Shown in pieces: positions 11,022-20,473 of a stretch of DNA of 64,000 nucleotides; position 1 is the stretch's first letter; every line of letters starts with the position of its first letter. The notes under the pieces are model-generated. The model was not told the origin of the DNA, ran no database searches, and saw nothing but the letters and a program-made list of their open reading frames with translations. Origin of the DNA: MWAR01 sp036567845. GTDB taxonomy: Bacteria; Muiribacteriota; Ozemobacteria; Ozemobacterales; Ozemobacteraceae. Position numbers and translations under genes: made by a program. The DNA is taken from NCBI GenBank assembly GCA_036567845.1, contig DATCTT010000027.1, forward strand, positions 1 through 64,000, in the 5' to 3' direction.

Positions 11022-12296
11022 ATGGCACAACGGGGTATCCGTGAGTATCATGGCAAGAAGATGCTGGCCCGCCACCTGGGCGAGTATCTGAACGGCGGGA
11101 TCGGCTACGACGGCAAGATCGTGCTCGTTGACGAGAAAACCGACTGGAAACAGCTGCGCACGGAGAATCCGTGGCTCGGCTCGATGCCTCTGGTCGCGAA
11201 GCCCGATCAGCTGTTCGGCAAGCGCGGAAAGCATGGTCTCGTGCTCGTCAACAAGAATTTCGACGAGACCAAGGCCTGGATCATCGAGCGCATGGGCAAG
11301 ACCACCAAGGTCGGCGAGACGACCGGCACGCTCACGCATTTCCTCATCGAGCCCTGCATTCCGCACGAAGCCGAATATTATGTCGCGATCAAATCGACCG
11401 CCGAGGGGGATGTGATCTACTTCTCGCTTGAAGGCGGCATCAGCGTCGAGGAAAACTGGGACAAGGTCATCCAGATCCAGGTGCCGGTTCTCAAGGGCAT
11501 CGACGGGATCGACATTGAGAAGGTCCTGCCCGCGCAGCTCGGCAAGAACAAGAAGCTCGTTGCCCGGTTCATCATCGGGCTGTACAAGTATTTCGCGGCG
11601 CTCCATTTCACCTACCTCGAGATCAACCCGTTCGCCATCGCCGGCGAATCGATCATTCCGCTCGACATGGTCGCCAAGCTCGACGATACGGCTGAGTTCT
11701 GCGCGGCGAAGTTCTGGGGGGAGGACATCGAGTTCCCGGCCGCGTTCGGCCGCAACTTCACACCGGAAGAGCAGAAAGTGCGCGAGCTCGACGCGATGTC
11801 GGGTGCTTCCCTCAAGCTGACCCTGCTCAATCCCGATGGCCTCGTTTGGAACATGGTCGCGGGCGGCGGTGCCTCGGTCATTTTTGCCGACACGGTGTGC
11901 GATCTGGGCTTTGCGAAGGAACTGGCATTTTACGGGGAGTATTCCGGCGACCCCAGTACCCAGCTCACCTATGAGTATGCCAAGACCGTCATGGATCTGA
12001 TGACCCGCAAGCCGGACCCGCAGGGGCGGCCGAAATGCCTGATCATTGGCGGCGGCATCGCCAACTTCACCGACGTTGCGAAGACCTTCACCGGAATCAT
12101 CATGGCGATGAAGGAATACGCAAAGAAGCTTCAGTCGGTGGGTGCCCGGATCTACGTTCGGCGCGGCGGCCCGAATTACCACGAGGGCCTCGCCAAGATC
12201 AAGGCGGCGGCGACCGAGCTCGGTCTGCCGATCGAAGTGCACGGGCCGGACTACCACATGACCCGTGTCGTGCGCGACGCCCTCCAGACGGCGTGA
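11022..12296 (+). CDS. aclB: ATP-citrate lyase, small (SucC-like) subunit
   Basis: The 424-residue product matches the ~400-residue subunit of the two-subunit ATP-citrate lyase of green sulfur bacteria, which is related to succinyl-CoA synthetase beta: an N-terminal ATP-grasp (REYHGKKMLARHL, YLEINPFA near 205) and a C-terminal CoA-ligase fold (NMVAGGGASVIFADTV, CLIIGGGIANFTDVAKTF). With AclA it splits citrate to acetyl-CoA and oxaloacetate using ATP and CoA. The ATG at 11022 has AAAGGAG 8 bases upstream. aclA follows after 25 bases, the aclB-aclA order known from Chlorobium. It could be confused with sucC, but the partner and the fully retained citrate motifs settle it. Confidence 0.9.
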   Translation: MAQRGIREYHGKKMLARHLGEYLNGGIGYDGKIVLVDEKTDWKQLRTENPWLGSMPLVAKPDQLFGKRGKHGLVLVNKNFDETKAWIIERMGKTTKVGETTGTLTHFLIEPCIPHEAEYYVAIKSTAEGDVIYFSLEGGISVEENWDKVIQIQVPVLKGIDGIDIEKVLPAQLGKNKKLVARFIIGLYKYFAALHFTYLEINPFAIAGESIIPLDMVAKLDDTAEFCAAKFWGEDIEFPAAFGRNFTPEEQKVRELDAMSGASLKLTLLNPDGLVWNMVAGGGASVIFADTVCDLGFAKELAFYGEYSGDPSTQLTYEYAKTVMDLMTRKPDPQGRPKCLIIGGGIANFTDVAKTFTGIIMAMKEYAKKLQSVGARIYVRRGGPNYHEGLAKIKAAATELGLPIEVHGPDYHMTRVVRDALQTA

Positions 12297-12321
12297 CTGC
12301 GGAAAGGAACCAGAGAAGACC

Positions 12322-14166
12322 ATGAAACGACCGTCATATCTTCTGTTCGATAAAAACACCCGCGCGATCGTCTTCGGCATGCAGACGAACGCCGTCCAGC
12401 GCATGCTCGATTTCGACTACTGCTGCAAGCGGGAAAAGCCCTCCGTCGCCGGCATCGTCGACCCGGGCCGCTCGGGCACCAGCAAATGCTTCTATGGCAA
12501 GAAGGAAATATTCGTGCCGGTCTATCCCGACATCGCGACGGCCGTCGCGGCTCACCCCGATGTCGACGTGATGATCAACTTCGCCTCGTTCCGGTCGGCC
12601 TACGACACGACGATGCAGGCACTTGACGCCGAGCAGATCCGCACGATCTGTGTCATCGCCGAGGGCGTTCCCGAACGTTTTTCGCGTCACATGCGCGCTG
12701 TCGCCCTCGAGCGCGGTAAGACGATCATCGGCCCGGCCACTGTCGGCGGCATCGCGGCCGGCGCCTTCAAGATCGGCAACACCGGCGGCACGATCGACAA
12801 CATCTGCTCCTCCAAACTCCACCGGCCGGGCTCGGTCGGCTTTGTGAGCAAGTCCGGCGGCATGTCGAACGAGGCCTACAACATCATCGCCCGCAACAGC
12901 GACGGCCTGTTCGAAGGCATCGCCATTGGGGGGGACGCGTATGCCGGTTCGAATCTGCTCGAGCATCTGATGCGCTTCGAAGCCAATCCCGCGATCAAGA
13001 TGCTTGTCTGTCTCGGTGAGGTTGGCGGCGAGGAGGAATGGCGCATCGTCGATGCTCTTCGGTCGGGCAAGATCAAGAAGCCTCTTGTCATGTGGGTCAC
13101 CGGCACCTCGATTAAATATATGCCGAAGGGTATACAATTCGGCCACGCCGGCGCGAAGGCTGACGCCAGCCGGGAGACGGCCGAGGCGAAGAACGACGCC
13201 CTGCGCGCCGCCGGAGCGATCGTGCCGACCTCGTTCGACGATTTCGACAAGGCAATCAGGGATACCTTCGACAAGCTCGTGGCGAAGGGCGTCCACAAGC
13301 CGATCCCCGACGTCGAGCCGCCGGCGATTCCGATGATGTATAAGGAAGCCGCGGCCCGCAACCTCGTGCGCCGGCCGACCAACTTCACCTGCACGATCTC
13401 CGACGACTCGGGCGACGAGTTGATCTACGCGGGACACAAGATCAGCAAGGTGATCTCGGAAAACTACTCGCTCGGCGAGGTCATCGGCCTGCTCTGGTTC
13501 AAGGAACGGCTGCCCAAGTGGGCGGCGGGCTTCATGGAAAACGTCCTGAAGCTGTGCGCCGACCACGGCCCCTGCGTCTCGGGCGCCCATAACGCCATCG
13601 TGACGGCTCGTGCCGGTCGCGACCTGATGAGCGCCGTCGCCTCGGGCCTTCTGACGATCGGCCCCCGGTTCGGCGGTGCCGTCGCCGGTGCGGCCCTAGC
13701 GTTCAAGGCTGCGCGTGACGCCCAGATGACGCCGGAAGGCTTCGTCGACGACATGAAGAAGAAGAACGAGAAGATCCAGGGAATTGGGCATCTGATCAAG
13801 AGCCTCAAGAATCCCGACATGCGCGTCGTTCTTCTGAAAAAGTTCGCCAAGGAGAACTTCCCCGCGACCCCACTGCTGGACTATGCCCTCGAGGTCGAGC
13901 AGATCACGACGTCGAAGAAGGACACCCTGATCCTCAACGTCGACGGTTGCATCGGCGTTCTGTCGGTCGACATGATGTATGGCCTCGGCTGGGACGAGGA
14001 AAAGATCCAGGAAGTCGTCGACAGCGGCGGCCTCAACGGCCTCTTCCTGCTCGGCCGCACGATCGGCATGATCGGCCACTACATGGATCAGCGCCGACTC
14101 GAAGCCCCGCTCTACCGCCACCCCTGGGACGACGTTCTCTACGATCTCCCGAAACTCGAAGAGTGA
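12322..14166 (+). CDS. aclA: ATP-citrate lyase, large subunit (phosphohistidine and citrate-synthase domains)
   Basis: The 614-residue product carries a SucD-like CoA-binding region (KTIIGPATVGGIAAGAFKIGNTGG, SKSGGMSNEAYN), the phosphorylated His in FGHAGAKA (His275), and a C-terminal citrate-synthase-like domain (~380-614, GPCVSGAHNAIVTARAGRD, GPRFGGAVAGAALAF). Size and architecture match bacterial AclA (~610). Citrate is phosphorylated and passed to CoA here. Together with aclB this is the diagnostic enzyme of the reductive TCA cycle, though in a heterotroph it could instead supply acetyl-CoA or run in reverse. A weak GGAAAGGA precedes the ATG. The operon ends at a strong terminator. Confidence 0.92.
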   Translation: MKRPSYLLFDKNTRAIVFGMQTNAVQRMLDFDYCCKREKPSVAGIVDPGRSGTSKCFYGKKEIFVPVYPDIATAVAAHPDVDVMINFASFRSAYDTTMQALDAEQIRTICVIAEGVPERFSRHMRAVALERGKTIIGPATVGGIAAGAFKIGNTGGTIDNICSSKLHRPGSVGFVSKSGGMSNEAYNIIARNSDGLFEGIAIGGDAYAGSNLLEHLMRFEANPAIKMLVCLGEVGGEEEWRIVDALRSGKIKKPLVMWVTGTSIKYMPKGIQFGHAGAKADASRETAEAKNDALRAAGAIVPTSFDDFDKAIRDTFDKLVAKGVHKPIPDVEPPAIPMMYKEAAARNLVRRPTNFTCTISDDSGDELIYAGHKISKVISENYSLGEVIGLLWFKERLPKWAAGFMENVLKLCADHGPCVSGAHNAIVTARAGRDLMSAVASGLLTIGPRFGGAVAGAALAFKAARDAQMTPEGFVDDMKKKNEKIQGIGHLIKSLKNPDMRVVLLKKFAKENFPATPLLDYALEVEQITTSKKDTLILNVDGCIGVLSVDMMYGLGWDEEKIQEVVDSGGLNGLFLLGRTIGMIGHYMDQRRLEAPLYRHPWDDVLYDLPKLEE

Positions 14167-14195
14167 CAACCGGCCCGCTCGCGGGCACGACGATG

Positions 14196-14231
14196 AAAAG
14201 CCGGCTTCCCGCCCTGGGAAGCCGGCTTTTG
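14196..14231 (+). terminator. Intrinsic terminator of aclBA
   Basis: AAAAGCCGGCTTCC pairs with GGAAGCCGGCTTTT across a short loop; a T-run ends the right arm. It lies 30 bases after the aclA stop. Confidence 0.85.
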
Positions 14232-14242
14232 TATAGGTATAT

Positions 14243-14277
14243 ATAAAAAAAAAGCCCCGGGCATGAGCTCGGGGCCA
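14243..14277 (-). terminator. Intrinsic terminator for the 907-residue lipoprotein gene
   Basis: On the minus strand GGCCCCG and CGGGGC form a stem followed by nine T's. It follows the lipoprotein stop (14288) by about 10 bases and sits back-to-back with the aclBA terminator. Confidence 0.8.
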
Positions 14278-14287
14278 TTGTGTTAGA

Positions 14288-17011
14288 TCATCTGATCGAC
14301 GCTGGCGGCAAGACCGAGCCGGGTTGGGGCCAGACGGTGGAGGCATCCGAGAACTTCGTGAGGAACAGGCGGGTGCCGTCGGGGCTCAGGAGCCCTGAAA
14401 CCGTTACGGTATGGCCGGCCGATTCCCACATGTCGTGACCTCCGACAGGGTCCTGATAGCGGAATTTAGGGCTCTTCTCGAGGGTGGCTGGGTCGAAGGT
14501 GACGTAGGCGCTGTATCTCACCGTCTCTCTCGTCCAGAGGAGCTTGAAAGTCGTTGCGGGATCGGTCGACTTCGGATCGACGCTCAGGATACCGCTCAGG
14601 TCCGTGATCAGCGTTCCGGAGGCGGGCTCCTCGGGCGGAGTGAATGGAACCTCGGGATTGGGCCAAATGGTTGAGGAATCTTCGAAGGTGGTCATGAACA
14701 GGCGCTGGGCACCGGTTTCGTCGGTGAACAGCTTGCCGGAAATCGTCACGGTGTGTCCATCGGATTCCCAGAGGTCACGACCGGACGTCGGATTCTGGAA
14801 TCGGAAGGCGGGCACCTTGGTCAGCGCGTTCGGATCGAAGATGACGTAAGCGCTCTTCATGCCCGCCGCATCCCTCCAGGTGAACTTGAACATGTTCCGG
14901 GGATCCGGGGAACTGCGATCGAAACTCCAGAGACCGCTCTGATTGGCGATTGCCGCGCCTTCTGCCGGTTCCCCCGGGATCTCGATGCCGGGCGGAACGA
15001 AGCCGGTATCCGAGGCGGGCCGTATGGCGAACACCTTGACCACTGCCGGGCCGTAATCCGGAGCCGGTCGCTTCTCGATGATGAGGCCCTCCATGGTGAC
15101 GGCCATGCCGAGCATGTTCTGCATGGCGTTCCTCACGGCTTCGGATTCGGGGAGGAATCTCGTGCGGATTCTCTGGGTGAGGCCGAACCAGAACTCACCA
15201 GCCGCATCACGTTCGAGCGGGCCGCCCGTGAAGGTCATGGGCTCGAGCTCCGGGATCGTGACGACGTCGTCGGCATATCCCGTGATGCGGAACGTGGCGG
15301 GCATGCTGTTCATTACATCTGGCTTTGCTGTATAGTAGCCAATATATACGTGAGGGGTCGTTGTGGCCGTTACGGGCTGGCCGCCGACCAGGCTCCCATC
15401 GGCTACCATGGCGATATATCCGCTGAAAGAGGCCGGGCCTTCCGGAAAGCCTTCCGGGGGCTTGATATAGAGGTGACCGTTGCACTCCTCGATGATTCCC
15501 ATGATCCGGCCGGGCAGATCGCCGGTGGGATCCTGGGGAATTTCGGCCGGTATATAGGTGAAACCCATCTCAGGGCCCTGCATCAGGAGCACGAACAGGG
15601 CGGCGGCGAGATCCTTCGCGTTAGCTGAATTGGCGATGGCGGGAACGTTCGCCAGGATCTTGCCGATGATCAGATCGCGGATGGCGTCATGGTAGATCGT
15701 GAGCTGGTCGGGCGTCGGAGGGAGCGGGGACACCGTCTGCTTTCGCACCGAAGCCGCCAGGGTCAGCTCACCGAGACCGGTGTCGAAGCCCGAGCTGGTA
15801 TTGATGCGCTGGGTTTCCCGAGGTGCGGGATACAGGCGGGTGATCAGGGGCGGAGTGCCTTCAAACAGGCCGAGATTCATGAAGGTGGTCTTGAAGGCGG
15901 CCTGGATCAGGCCGTGGACCGGATCGGCCTGGAACATCGCCCGGACGGCATCGGCGCTCGGAGCGGCCTTCAGAGCCGTCATGAGGCGCTCGAGGCTGTC
16001 GGAGATCAGCTGGTAATCGGCCATCGGCAACGCTGGCGGTGTCATGGTTGTCATAACCTTGAGAGCGGCGATGACGCCTTCCAGCTTGCCTGCCAGGGTC
16101 TGGGCTTCGAGATGCTGGGTGACCTCGGGGGCGTTGACGATGCCGGGCAGAGTCTCGCCGATCAGTTTGTCATCTGCATCCTGCAGCCCAAGGAGGACAT
16201 CTGGTGGCAGGCCGAGCGAGCGGGCGCGCAGCCGGAGCTGGTCGCCGAACAGCTGCCAGCCTTCCGCCTCGCAGTAGAGGCCCTGGGCGATGCCTTCGCA
16301 GATCTCGCGCTGGAGGGAGAAAGCAAACTCGCGGAATTCGACAAACTTTGCGTCTTCGAGGCCGGCCTGGCGGAACATCTGGAGCTGGGCTTTCTCGCGG
16401 TTGACGAATGCTTGGGCGATCCTCGCCAGCTCGAGCTCCCCAAGAGTCGGGAGTTTTTCGATCGGAATGATGCTCAGGATCTCGCCCAGATTGACTTCGA
16501 ACGTGGCATCGAAATCCTCGGCGAACCGAACCAGCTTCGCCTGGTAGATTGAGTTGGGATCGATGACGGGCGCCGAGGCAATCTTCCCTTCAAGGATCTC
16601 GGGCAGGACCCCTTCGAGGACCGTGCCGCCGAGAGTAGCGCGCAGGACGATGTTGCGCCGGCCGGTCGGAAGCCCTTCGATCCGGTAATACCCGGTGGCA
16701 TCTGTCGTCGCCCGCTGGCCGAACGGGACGAACACGCCGCGATCATCATAATCACCGGCCTCGACCGTCATTCCAGCGGCCGGGGTGGAGACGGATTTCA
16801 GCAGGCTGCCCCGGATGCTCCGGGAAATGGCCGCGTTGCTGACAAAGCCTGTCGCAACGCCGTTTCCAGACGTGAGTCCCTCGTTCGTTCCGGGATTGTT
16901 CTGGCCGCCGGGGAGCAGATCATCGCCGCCTCCGCCGCCTCCACAACCCGTGACGAGGAGAGATGCGGCGACCACGCAAAAACAAAGCATACGAAAAAGC
17001 AAGGACTTCAT
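14288..17011 (-). CDS. Large lipoprotein with regulatory-like N-terminal domain and tandem C-terminal repeats
   Basis: The product is 907 residues. A lipoprotein signal (LLVTGC followed by a Gly run) anchors it in the outer or inner membrane. Residues ~60-130 look like a carboxypeptidase-regulatory/CNA-B fold (GMTVEAGDYDDRG, TDATGYYRIEGLPTGRRNIVL). A long helical middle section follows. The last ~220 residues hold two copies of a ~95-residue unit: each has FKxxW, SAYVxFDP, a PxFRxQxPxxGxDxWES block, GHTVTxSG and a closing DxSTxWPxP. The repeated Trp/His/aromatic pattern suggests a ligand- or surface-binding module I cannot name. The ATG has GAGGAAT upstream. Single gene, own terminator. Confidence 0.75.
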   Translation of the reverse strand: MKSLLFRMLCFCVVAASLLVTGCGGGGGGDDLLPGGQNNPGTNEGLTSGNGVATGFVSNAAISRSIRGSLLKSVSTPAAGMTVEAGDYDDRGVFVPFGQRATTDATGYYRIEGLPTGRRNIVLRATLGGTVLEGVLPEILEGKIASAPVIDPNSIYQAKLVRFAEDFDATFEVNLGEILSIIPIEKLPTLGELELARIAQAFVNREKAQLQMFRQAGLEDAKFVEFREFAFSLQREICEGIAQGLYCEAEGWQLFGDQLRLRARSLGLPPDVLLGLQDADDKLIGETLPGIVNAPEVTQHLEAQTLAGKLEGVIAALKVMTTMTPPALPMADYQLISDSLERLMTALKAAPSADAVRAMFQADPVHGLIQAAFKTTFMNLGLFEGTPPLITRLYPAPRETQRINTSSGFDTGLGELTLAASVRKQTVSPLPPTPDQLTIYHDAIRDLIIGKILANVPAIANSANAKDLAAALFVLLMQGPEMGFTYIPAEIPQDPTGDLPGRIMGIIEECNGHLYIKPPEGFPEGPASFSGYIAMVADGSLVGGQPVTATTTPHVYIGYYTAKPDVMNSMPATFRITGYADDVVTIPELEPMTFTGGPLERDAAGEFWFGLTQRIRTRFLPESEAVRNAMQNMLGMAVTMEGLIIEKRPAPDYGPAVVKVFAIRPASDTGFVPPGIEIPGEPAEGAAIANQSGLWSFDRSSPDPRNMFKFTWRDAAGMKSAYVIFDPNALTKVPAFRFQNPTSGRDLWESDGHTVTISGKLFTDETGAQRLFMTTFEDSSTIWPNPEVPFTPPEEPASGTLITDLSGILSVDPKSTDPATTFKLLWTRETVRYSAYVTFDPATLEKSPKFRYQDPVGGHDMWESAGHTVTVSGLLSPDGTRLFLTKFSDASTVWPQPGSVLPPASIR

Positions 17012-17146
17012 ATTCCTCTATGCCTCCAGAAAAATAATATCTTTGTTGAGGGCGCTGTATCGAAGCTAGCGGAGAACCGATCCGGAAGTCAATGACGAAT
17101 GGGCTTCATGTGTCTCATCCAGGGCGTGACGAGAGTTTCCTCAAAA

Positions 17147-18775
17147 TCATCTCGGGGGCATGACTTGCTGAACACGATCCGTGACATCGACGAGGACAGA
17201 CCGGCCCGATGCGAGCGGAGGAACAAAGTCGGAACCGGCGAGAAAGATGTTGCGATCCGGGAGGGGGGGGAGATCTTCACTGAGATATTCTGAACGGATC
17301 GACCGGAACAGATTGACCAAGGAGAGGTCCTGCCTCAACCGGCCATATCTTCGATTCTGGCAGTAAACGGCGATCAGATTCGCGAAGCGCTCCTTCAGAT
17401 GCGAGGCATTCATGTCCCCATACCGGAAATAGCAGCCAGGGCCATGATCGGATGCGAGAATGATCACGCGAGGGCGGTTGGATGGGGAGACAAGAAGAGT
17501 GTTGACGAGGTCGCGGACGCGCTGTTGCAGCCATGCGAGCTGGTTCACATAAGCGCGTTTGTATTCTTCCTCGGTCCTGTTCCAGCGGATGTTGATGGCG
17601 TCGATATAGCTGAAACAATATAATGGCTCAATTTCTTGCCCCTGGGCGTCGAAAACGAATGGTGCATGCGGGGCAAAGAGATGAGCGAAGGCAAAGACCG
17701 GTGCCGAAGCGGAGGAGGCTTGCGGCATGGCATCGAATGCGAAGCGGATGCGATCCCTGTGGCCTTCATAGGGAAAGAATAGTTCGCGATAGCGGGGGGG
17801 AATGGACTTGGTAACGGCTGAAGGAAGAACGGACGCGAGAGCCGGCAGGATGGTACGGCCGATGATGGTGCCTGTGAATTCCCCTGTTTGAGGATACTGG
17901 TTGGTCTCGAAAACACCAGAAGGGGATACGTTTGTATAATAATATCCGCTTTTGTATATTTTAAGATGATATCCCCGGTGGGCGAATGCGGCCATTGTCG
18001 GATTTGTCGCCATCCTGGCAACGAAATCTTCCGGATACAGGGTTGGGGCAAGAAGATCGTCGATATATCGGCCTTCCAGCATCGAGAGAAAGCTTGCGAA
18101 GGTTGAAGGATAATTTGCTGTGCTGCGGTCGGCTACGTAGAAGCCCCGGTCCCGAAGAAACCGGGTAAATGAGGATGCATTGAAGCCATAGAGGTCCCGA
18201 AGCACATCTTCGCGAGCATAGGCATCGAGAATGAGACAGTATATGTCGGGATCTACTGTCTCCGGGGCAGAGCGTGGTGCCGGCTGGGAGGCTGGAAGAA
18301 CGTGGCCAGTCGAACGTGCTGGGCGGTTTGAGAAGACGTAGAGCTGTTCGGCGCCCGTCAGCAGAACGAAGATCAGGAGATAGACGTTCATGATTCGGAG
18401 CGGCCGGTCAAGTTTCATGCGTGTCCGTCGCAGCAGAATGGCGAATATCAGAAGAGATGTAGCGATGGTCAAAAGCATCAGGAGGTGACGGCCGTATGGG
18501 GACAGGTCTCTAGGCAACATCGGGACGATGAATTCGAATGCCGTGCCGTATCCGAAAAAGGCCGTCAGAACCAGCAGGGAAAACAGGCCTGCGTGTTGCC
18601 GGTCGGCCCAGAGGCGCTTTGAGAGGAGAACGAGAACGGTTGCCAAGCAGGCAAGACCTGCGACGACGGAGATCTCCCCGGTCTGGAGAAACAAGGTATT
18701 CTCAAAGAGAAGTCGGGTGTTCCAGATCAGGAAATACAGGAGCGAAGGGAGCTCAGGATTGCTCAGCATCGACAT
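17147..18775 (-). CDS. Membrane sulfatase-like (alkaline phosphatase superfamily) protein
   Basis: The product is 542 residues. About five N-terminal membrane helices (1-150, e.g. ISVVAGLACLATVLVLL, HLLMLLTIATSLLIFAILL) are followed by an extracytoplasmic sulfatase-fold domain: DIYCLILDAYARED (metal Asp), the Thr/Ser nucleophile region ANYPSTFASFLSML, HLFAPHAPFVFD, and ILASDHGPG (metal Asp-His). No CxPxR formylglycine motif is present, so it is more like the phospho-group transferase branch (LtaS/EptA style) than a true sulfatase. It overlaps the upstream methyltransferase by 13 bases and is the last gene of a four-gene operon. The likely role is modifying an envelope glycan or lipid; the substrate is unknown. 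Confidence 0.75.
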   Translation of the reverse strand: MSMLSNPELPSLLYFLIWNTRLLFENTLFLQTGEISVVAGLACLATVLVLLSKRLWADRQHAGLFSLLVLTAFFGYGTAFEFIVPMLPRDLSPYGRHLLMLLTIATSLLIFAILLRRTRMKLDRPLRIMNVYLLIFVLLTGAEQLYVFSNRPARSTGHVLPASQPAPRSAPETVDPDIYCLILDAYAREDVLRDLYGFNASSFTRFLRDRGFYVADRSTANYPSTFASFLSMLEGRYIDDLLAPTLYPEDFVARMATNPTMAAFAHRGYHLKIYKSGYYYTNVSPSGVFETNQYPQTGEFTGTIIGRTILPALASVLPSAVTKSIPPRYRELFFPYEGHRDRIRFAFDAMPQASSASAPVFAFAHLFAPHAPFVFDAQGQEIEPLYCFSYIDAINIRWNRTEEEYKRAYVNQLAWLQQRVRDLVNTLLVSPSNRPRVIILASDHGPGCYFRYGDMNASHLKERFANLIAVYCQNRRYGRLRQDLSLVNLFRSIRSEYLSEDLPPLPDRNIFLAGSDFVPPLASGRSVLVDVTDRVQQVMPPR

Positions 18776-20160
18776 TCCCGGGATTTCATCAGAAACAGTG
18801 TGCGTTTTGTGTCCCGCACGGGCATGGCGGCGAGGGTGTCAAACCTGCAGGCCATGCTGGCTTCGAACGCCGCCTGTGAATACCCGGTGAAGATATCTTT
18901 CCGGACGGCGAGGAGTCGCTGCACCTGGGAATCTTCGCGGGGGACGAACTCGATGATCAGGTGGCGTCCGAGACCGGCCAGGAAGGCGGCGACACGGTCG
19001 AAGGGCAGGTTGTTGCCGATGACGAGATGGTGGATGAGAGCGAGCGCCATGACGAGATCGACCGGGCCGCGATCCGCGAATGAAGCCCGTTCGGTATGGG
19101 CCCAGCCGAAGGCCGGGGTGGGGTTGGTCAGATCCAGCAGCAGAGGAAGAAGTCGGGTGTCACCGCGGGAGCGGACGTCCCGGTAATTACGCTCGACTGC
19201 CGCCGGATCGATGTCCCAGGCCACGGTCAGGGCTCCCCGCTCGCTAGCGAGGCGGCTGAACACGCCGGTGTTCGCCCCGAGATCCCAGGCTGTCCCCGGG
19301 GAGACCCGGTCGATGAGGCCGGCGACCAGTTCGCGCTTTTCCGTGAAGCCGGTCTCTGAATAATTTGTATTTGTATAATATTCCGCCCACGTCGTTCCGG
19401 CGGGATGCCAGTCGAGAGCCTCGATGGCGCTCTGAAGACCGTCGACGATGCCGCGAACGGCCTGGGGATGAACCTTGCGGCCGGCGGCGGGGTGGGGGGT
19501 GTCCGAGGCAAGGCTCGACTGGGCTCGTGCGTGCAGGTGCAGATGCATCAGGAGCTGGAAGGAAAACCAGGTGCGCAGCGGGAGCAGGCGCGAGGCGAGG
19601 TCCAGCGGAATACCGTCGAGATGGAGCTGAGAGAGGCGGCCCAGGCTGACATCGACGCGACTCATCAGCGCGAGGGGGGCGAGGAAGTGGCGGCAGAACT
19701 GCTGATAGGCGGGCCAGGGCTCGTCTGCCCGGGCTTTTTCGAAGGAAAGGGTGTCGAGAAGCACGATTCGGCCTTCGTGCAGCTGGAAATTGAAGGCCGA
19801 GGCGTCCTTGAGCCGCATCCCGTAATTCATCGCGAGCGACTGGAGAGCGAGCGCCGCCCGGGCCGCGTCCCGGAGCTGACTGAACGACCATTCACAGGGG
19901 TGGGAGATGAACCGGACCGTCTCCGGCCGGATGACGCGGAAACAGCCCTCGGGATCAAGGGGTGGTTCGCCGGTCTCCTCGTGTCGGATCAGCAGGCCGT
20001 CTTCGATCAGACGCGCATACAGGCCGGATCGCATGAAGTGTTCATAATCCTCCTGCCCGATTGCTTGTATCTGGCGATATAGAATGCCGTTCCGGGAAAA
20101 GACGAAGCCAGCCGGGTCTCGAAACGAGGCCCGATGCCGATCCTGGTGATTGACCGTCAT
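18763..20160 (-). CDS. SAM-dependent methyltransferase (two-domain)
   Basis: The product is 465 residues. The first ~240 residues contain SFQLL and LKDASAFNFQLHEGRIVLLDTLSF, which resembles a kinase-like or SAM-unrelated accessory fold found in front of some methyltransferases. Residues ~270-440 are a class I methyltransferase with motif I WDLGANTGVFSRLA and ALALIHHLVIGNNLPF. A 4-base ATGA overlap couples it to the YIDPGTG protein upstream, and a 13-base overlap to the sulfatase-like gene downstream. Families of this layout are often annotated only as class I methyltransferase next to sulfatase-like enzymes. The acceptor is probably a cell-envelope molecule (inference). Confidence 0.8.
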   Translation of the reverse strand: MTVNHQDRHRASFRDPAGFVFSRNGILYRQIQAIGQEDYEHFMRSGLYARLIEDGLLIRHEETGEPPLDPEGCFRVIRPETVRFISHPCEWSFSQLRDAARAALALQSLAMNYGMRLKDASAFNFQLHEGRIVLLDTLSFEKARADEPWPAYQQFCRHFLAPLALMSRVDVSLGRLSQLHLDGIPLDLASRLLPLRTWFSFQLLMHLHLHARAQSSLASDTPHPAAGRKVHPQAVRGIVDGLQSAIEALDWHPAGTTWAEYYTNTNYSETGFTEKRELVAGLIDRVSPGTAWDLGANTGVFSRLASERGALTVAWDIDPAAVERNYRDVRSRGDTRLLPLLLDLTNPTPAFGWAHTERASFADRGPVDLVMALALIHHLVIGNNLPFDRVAAFLAGLGRHLIIEFVPREDSQVQRLLAVRKDIFTGYSQAAFEASMACRFDTLAAMPVRDTKRTLFLMKSRECRC

Positions 20161-20420
20161 TTCTTCGCGGAGGGGTGATCGTCGGGCTGTGGTGGTCTCT
20201 CGGTGCTGTCGGGCTTCTTCCTGCCCGTCAGGAAATCTTTAAATTGCTGCCAGTACAGTTTGAGGGCGTAGAGGCCTCCGAACAGCGTCGCCACGATGAT
20301 CTGAAAGATGTAGCTTCCGGTGCCGGGATCGATATAGGCATCGGCCGGTGAAATGATCAGAAAAGAGAGGCCCAGCGCCAGCGGAATGCGGCTGGACAGG
20401 GCGGAAAGAGCGGTGTGCAT
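20157..20420 (-). CDS. Small membrane protein with YIDPGTG motif
   Basis: The product is 87 residues. A signal peptide or first helix (LALGLSFLIISPADA) is followed at the predicted cut by YIDPGTGSY, a second hydrophobic helix (IFQIIVATLFGGLYALKLYW) and a charged, Pro-rich tail. The start at 20420 is chosen because GGAGGA lies directly upstream and gives a standard signal peptide. An alternative ATG at 20477 overlaps the previous stop (ATGA) and would add 19 residues. The stop overlaps the next ATG. The YIDPGTG motif marks small membrane proteins that I recall beside methyltransferase and sulfatase-like genes; the role is unknown. Confidence 0.75.
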   Translation of the reverse strand: MHTALSALSSRIPLALGLSFLIISPADAYIDPGTGSYIFQIIVATLFGGLYALKLYWQQFKDFLTGRKKPDSTERPPQPDDHPSAKK

Positions 20421-20473
20421 GGATCCTCCTGAGGAACGGGCAGAATCGGTCGGGAACGCCGGCGAATGCCTGG

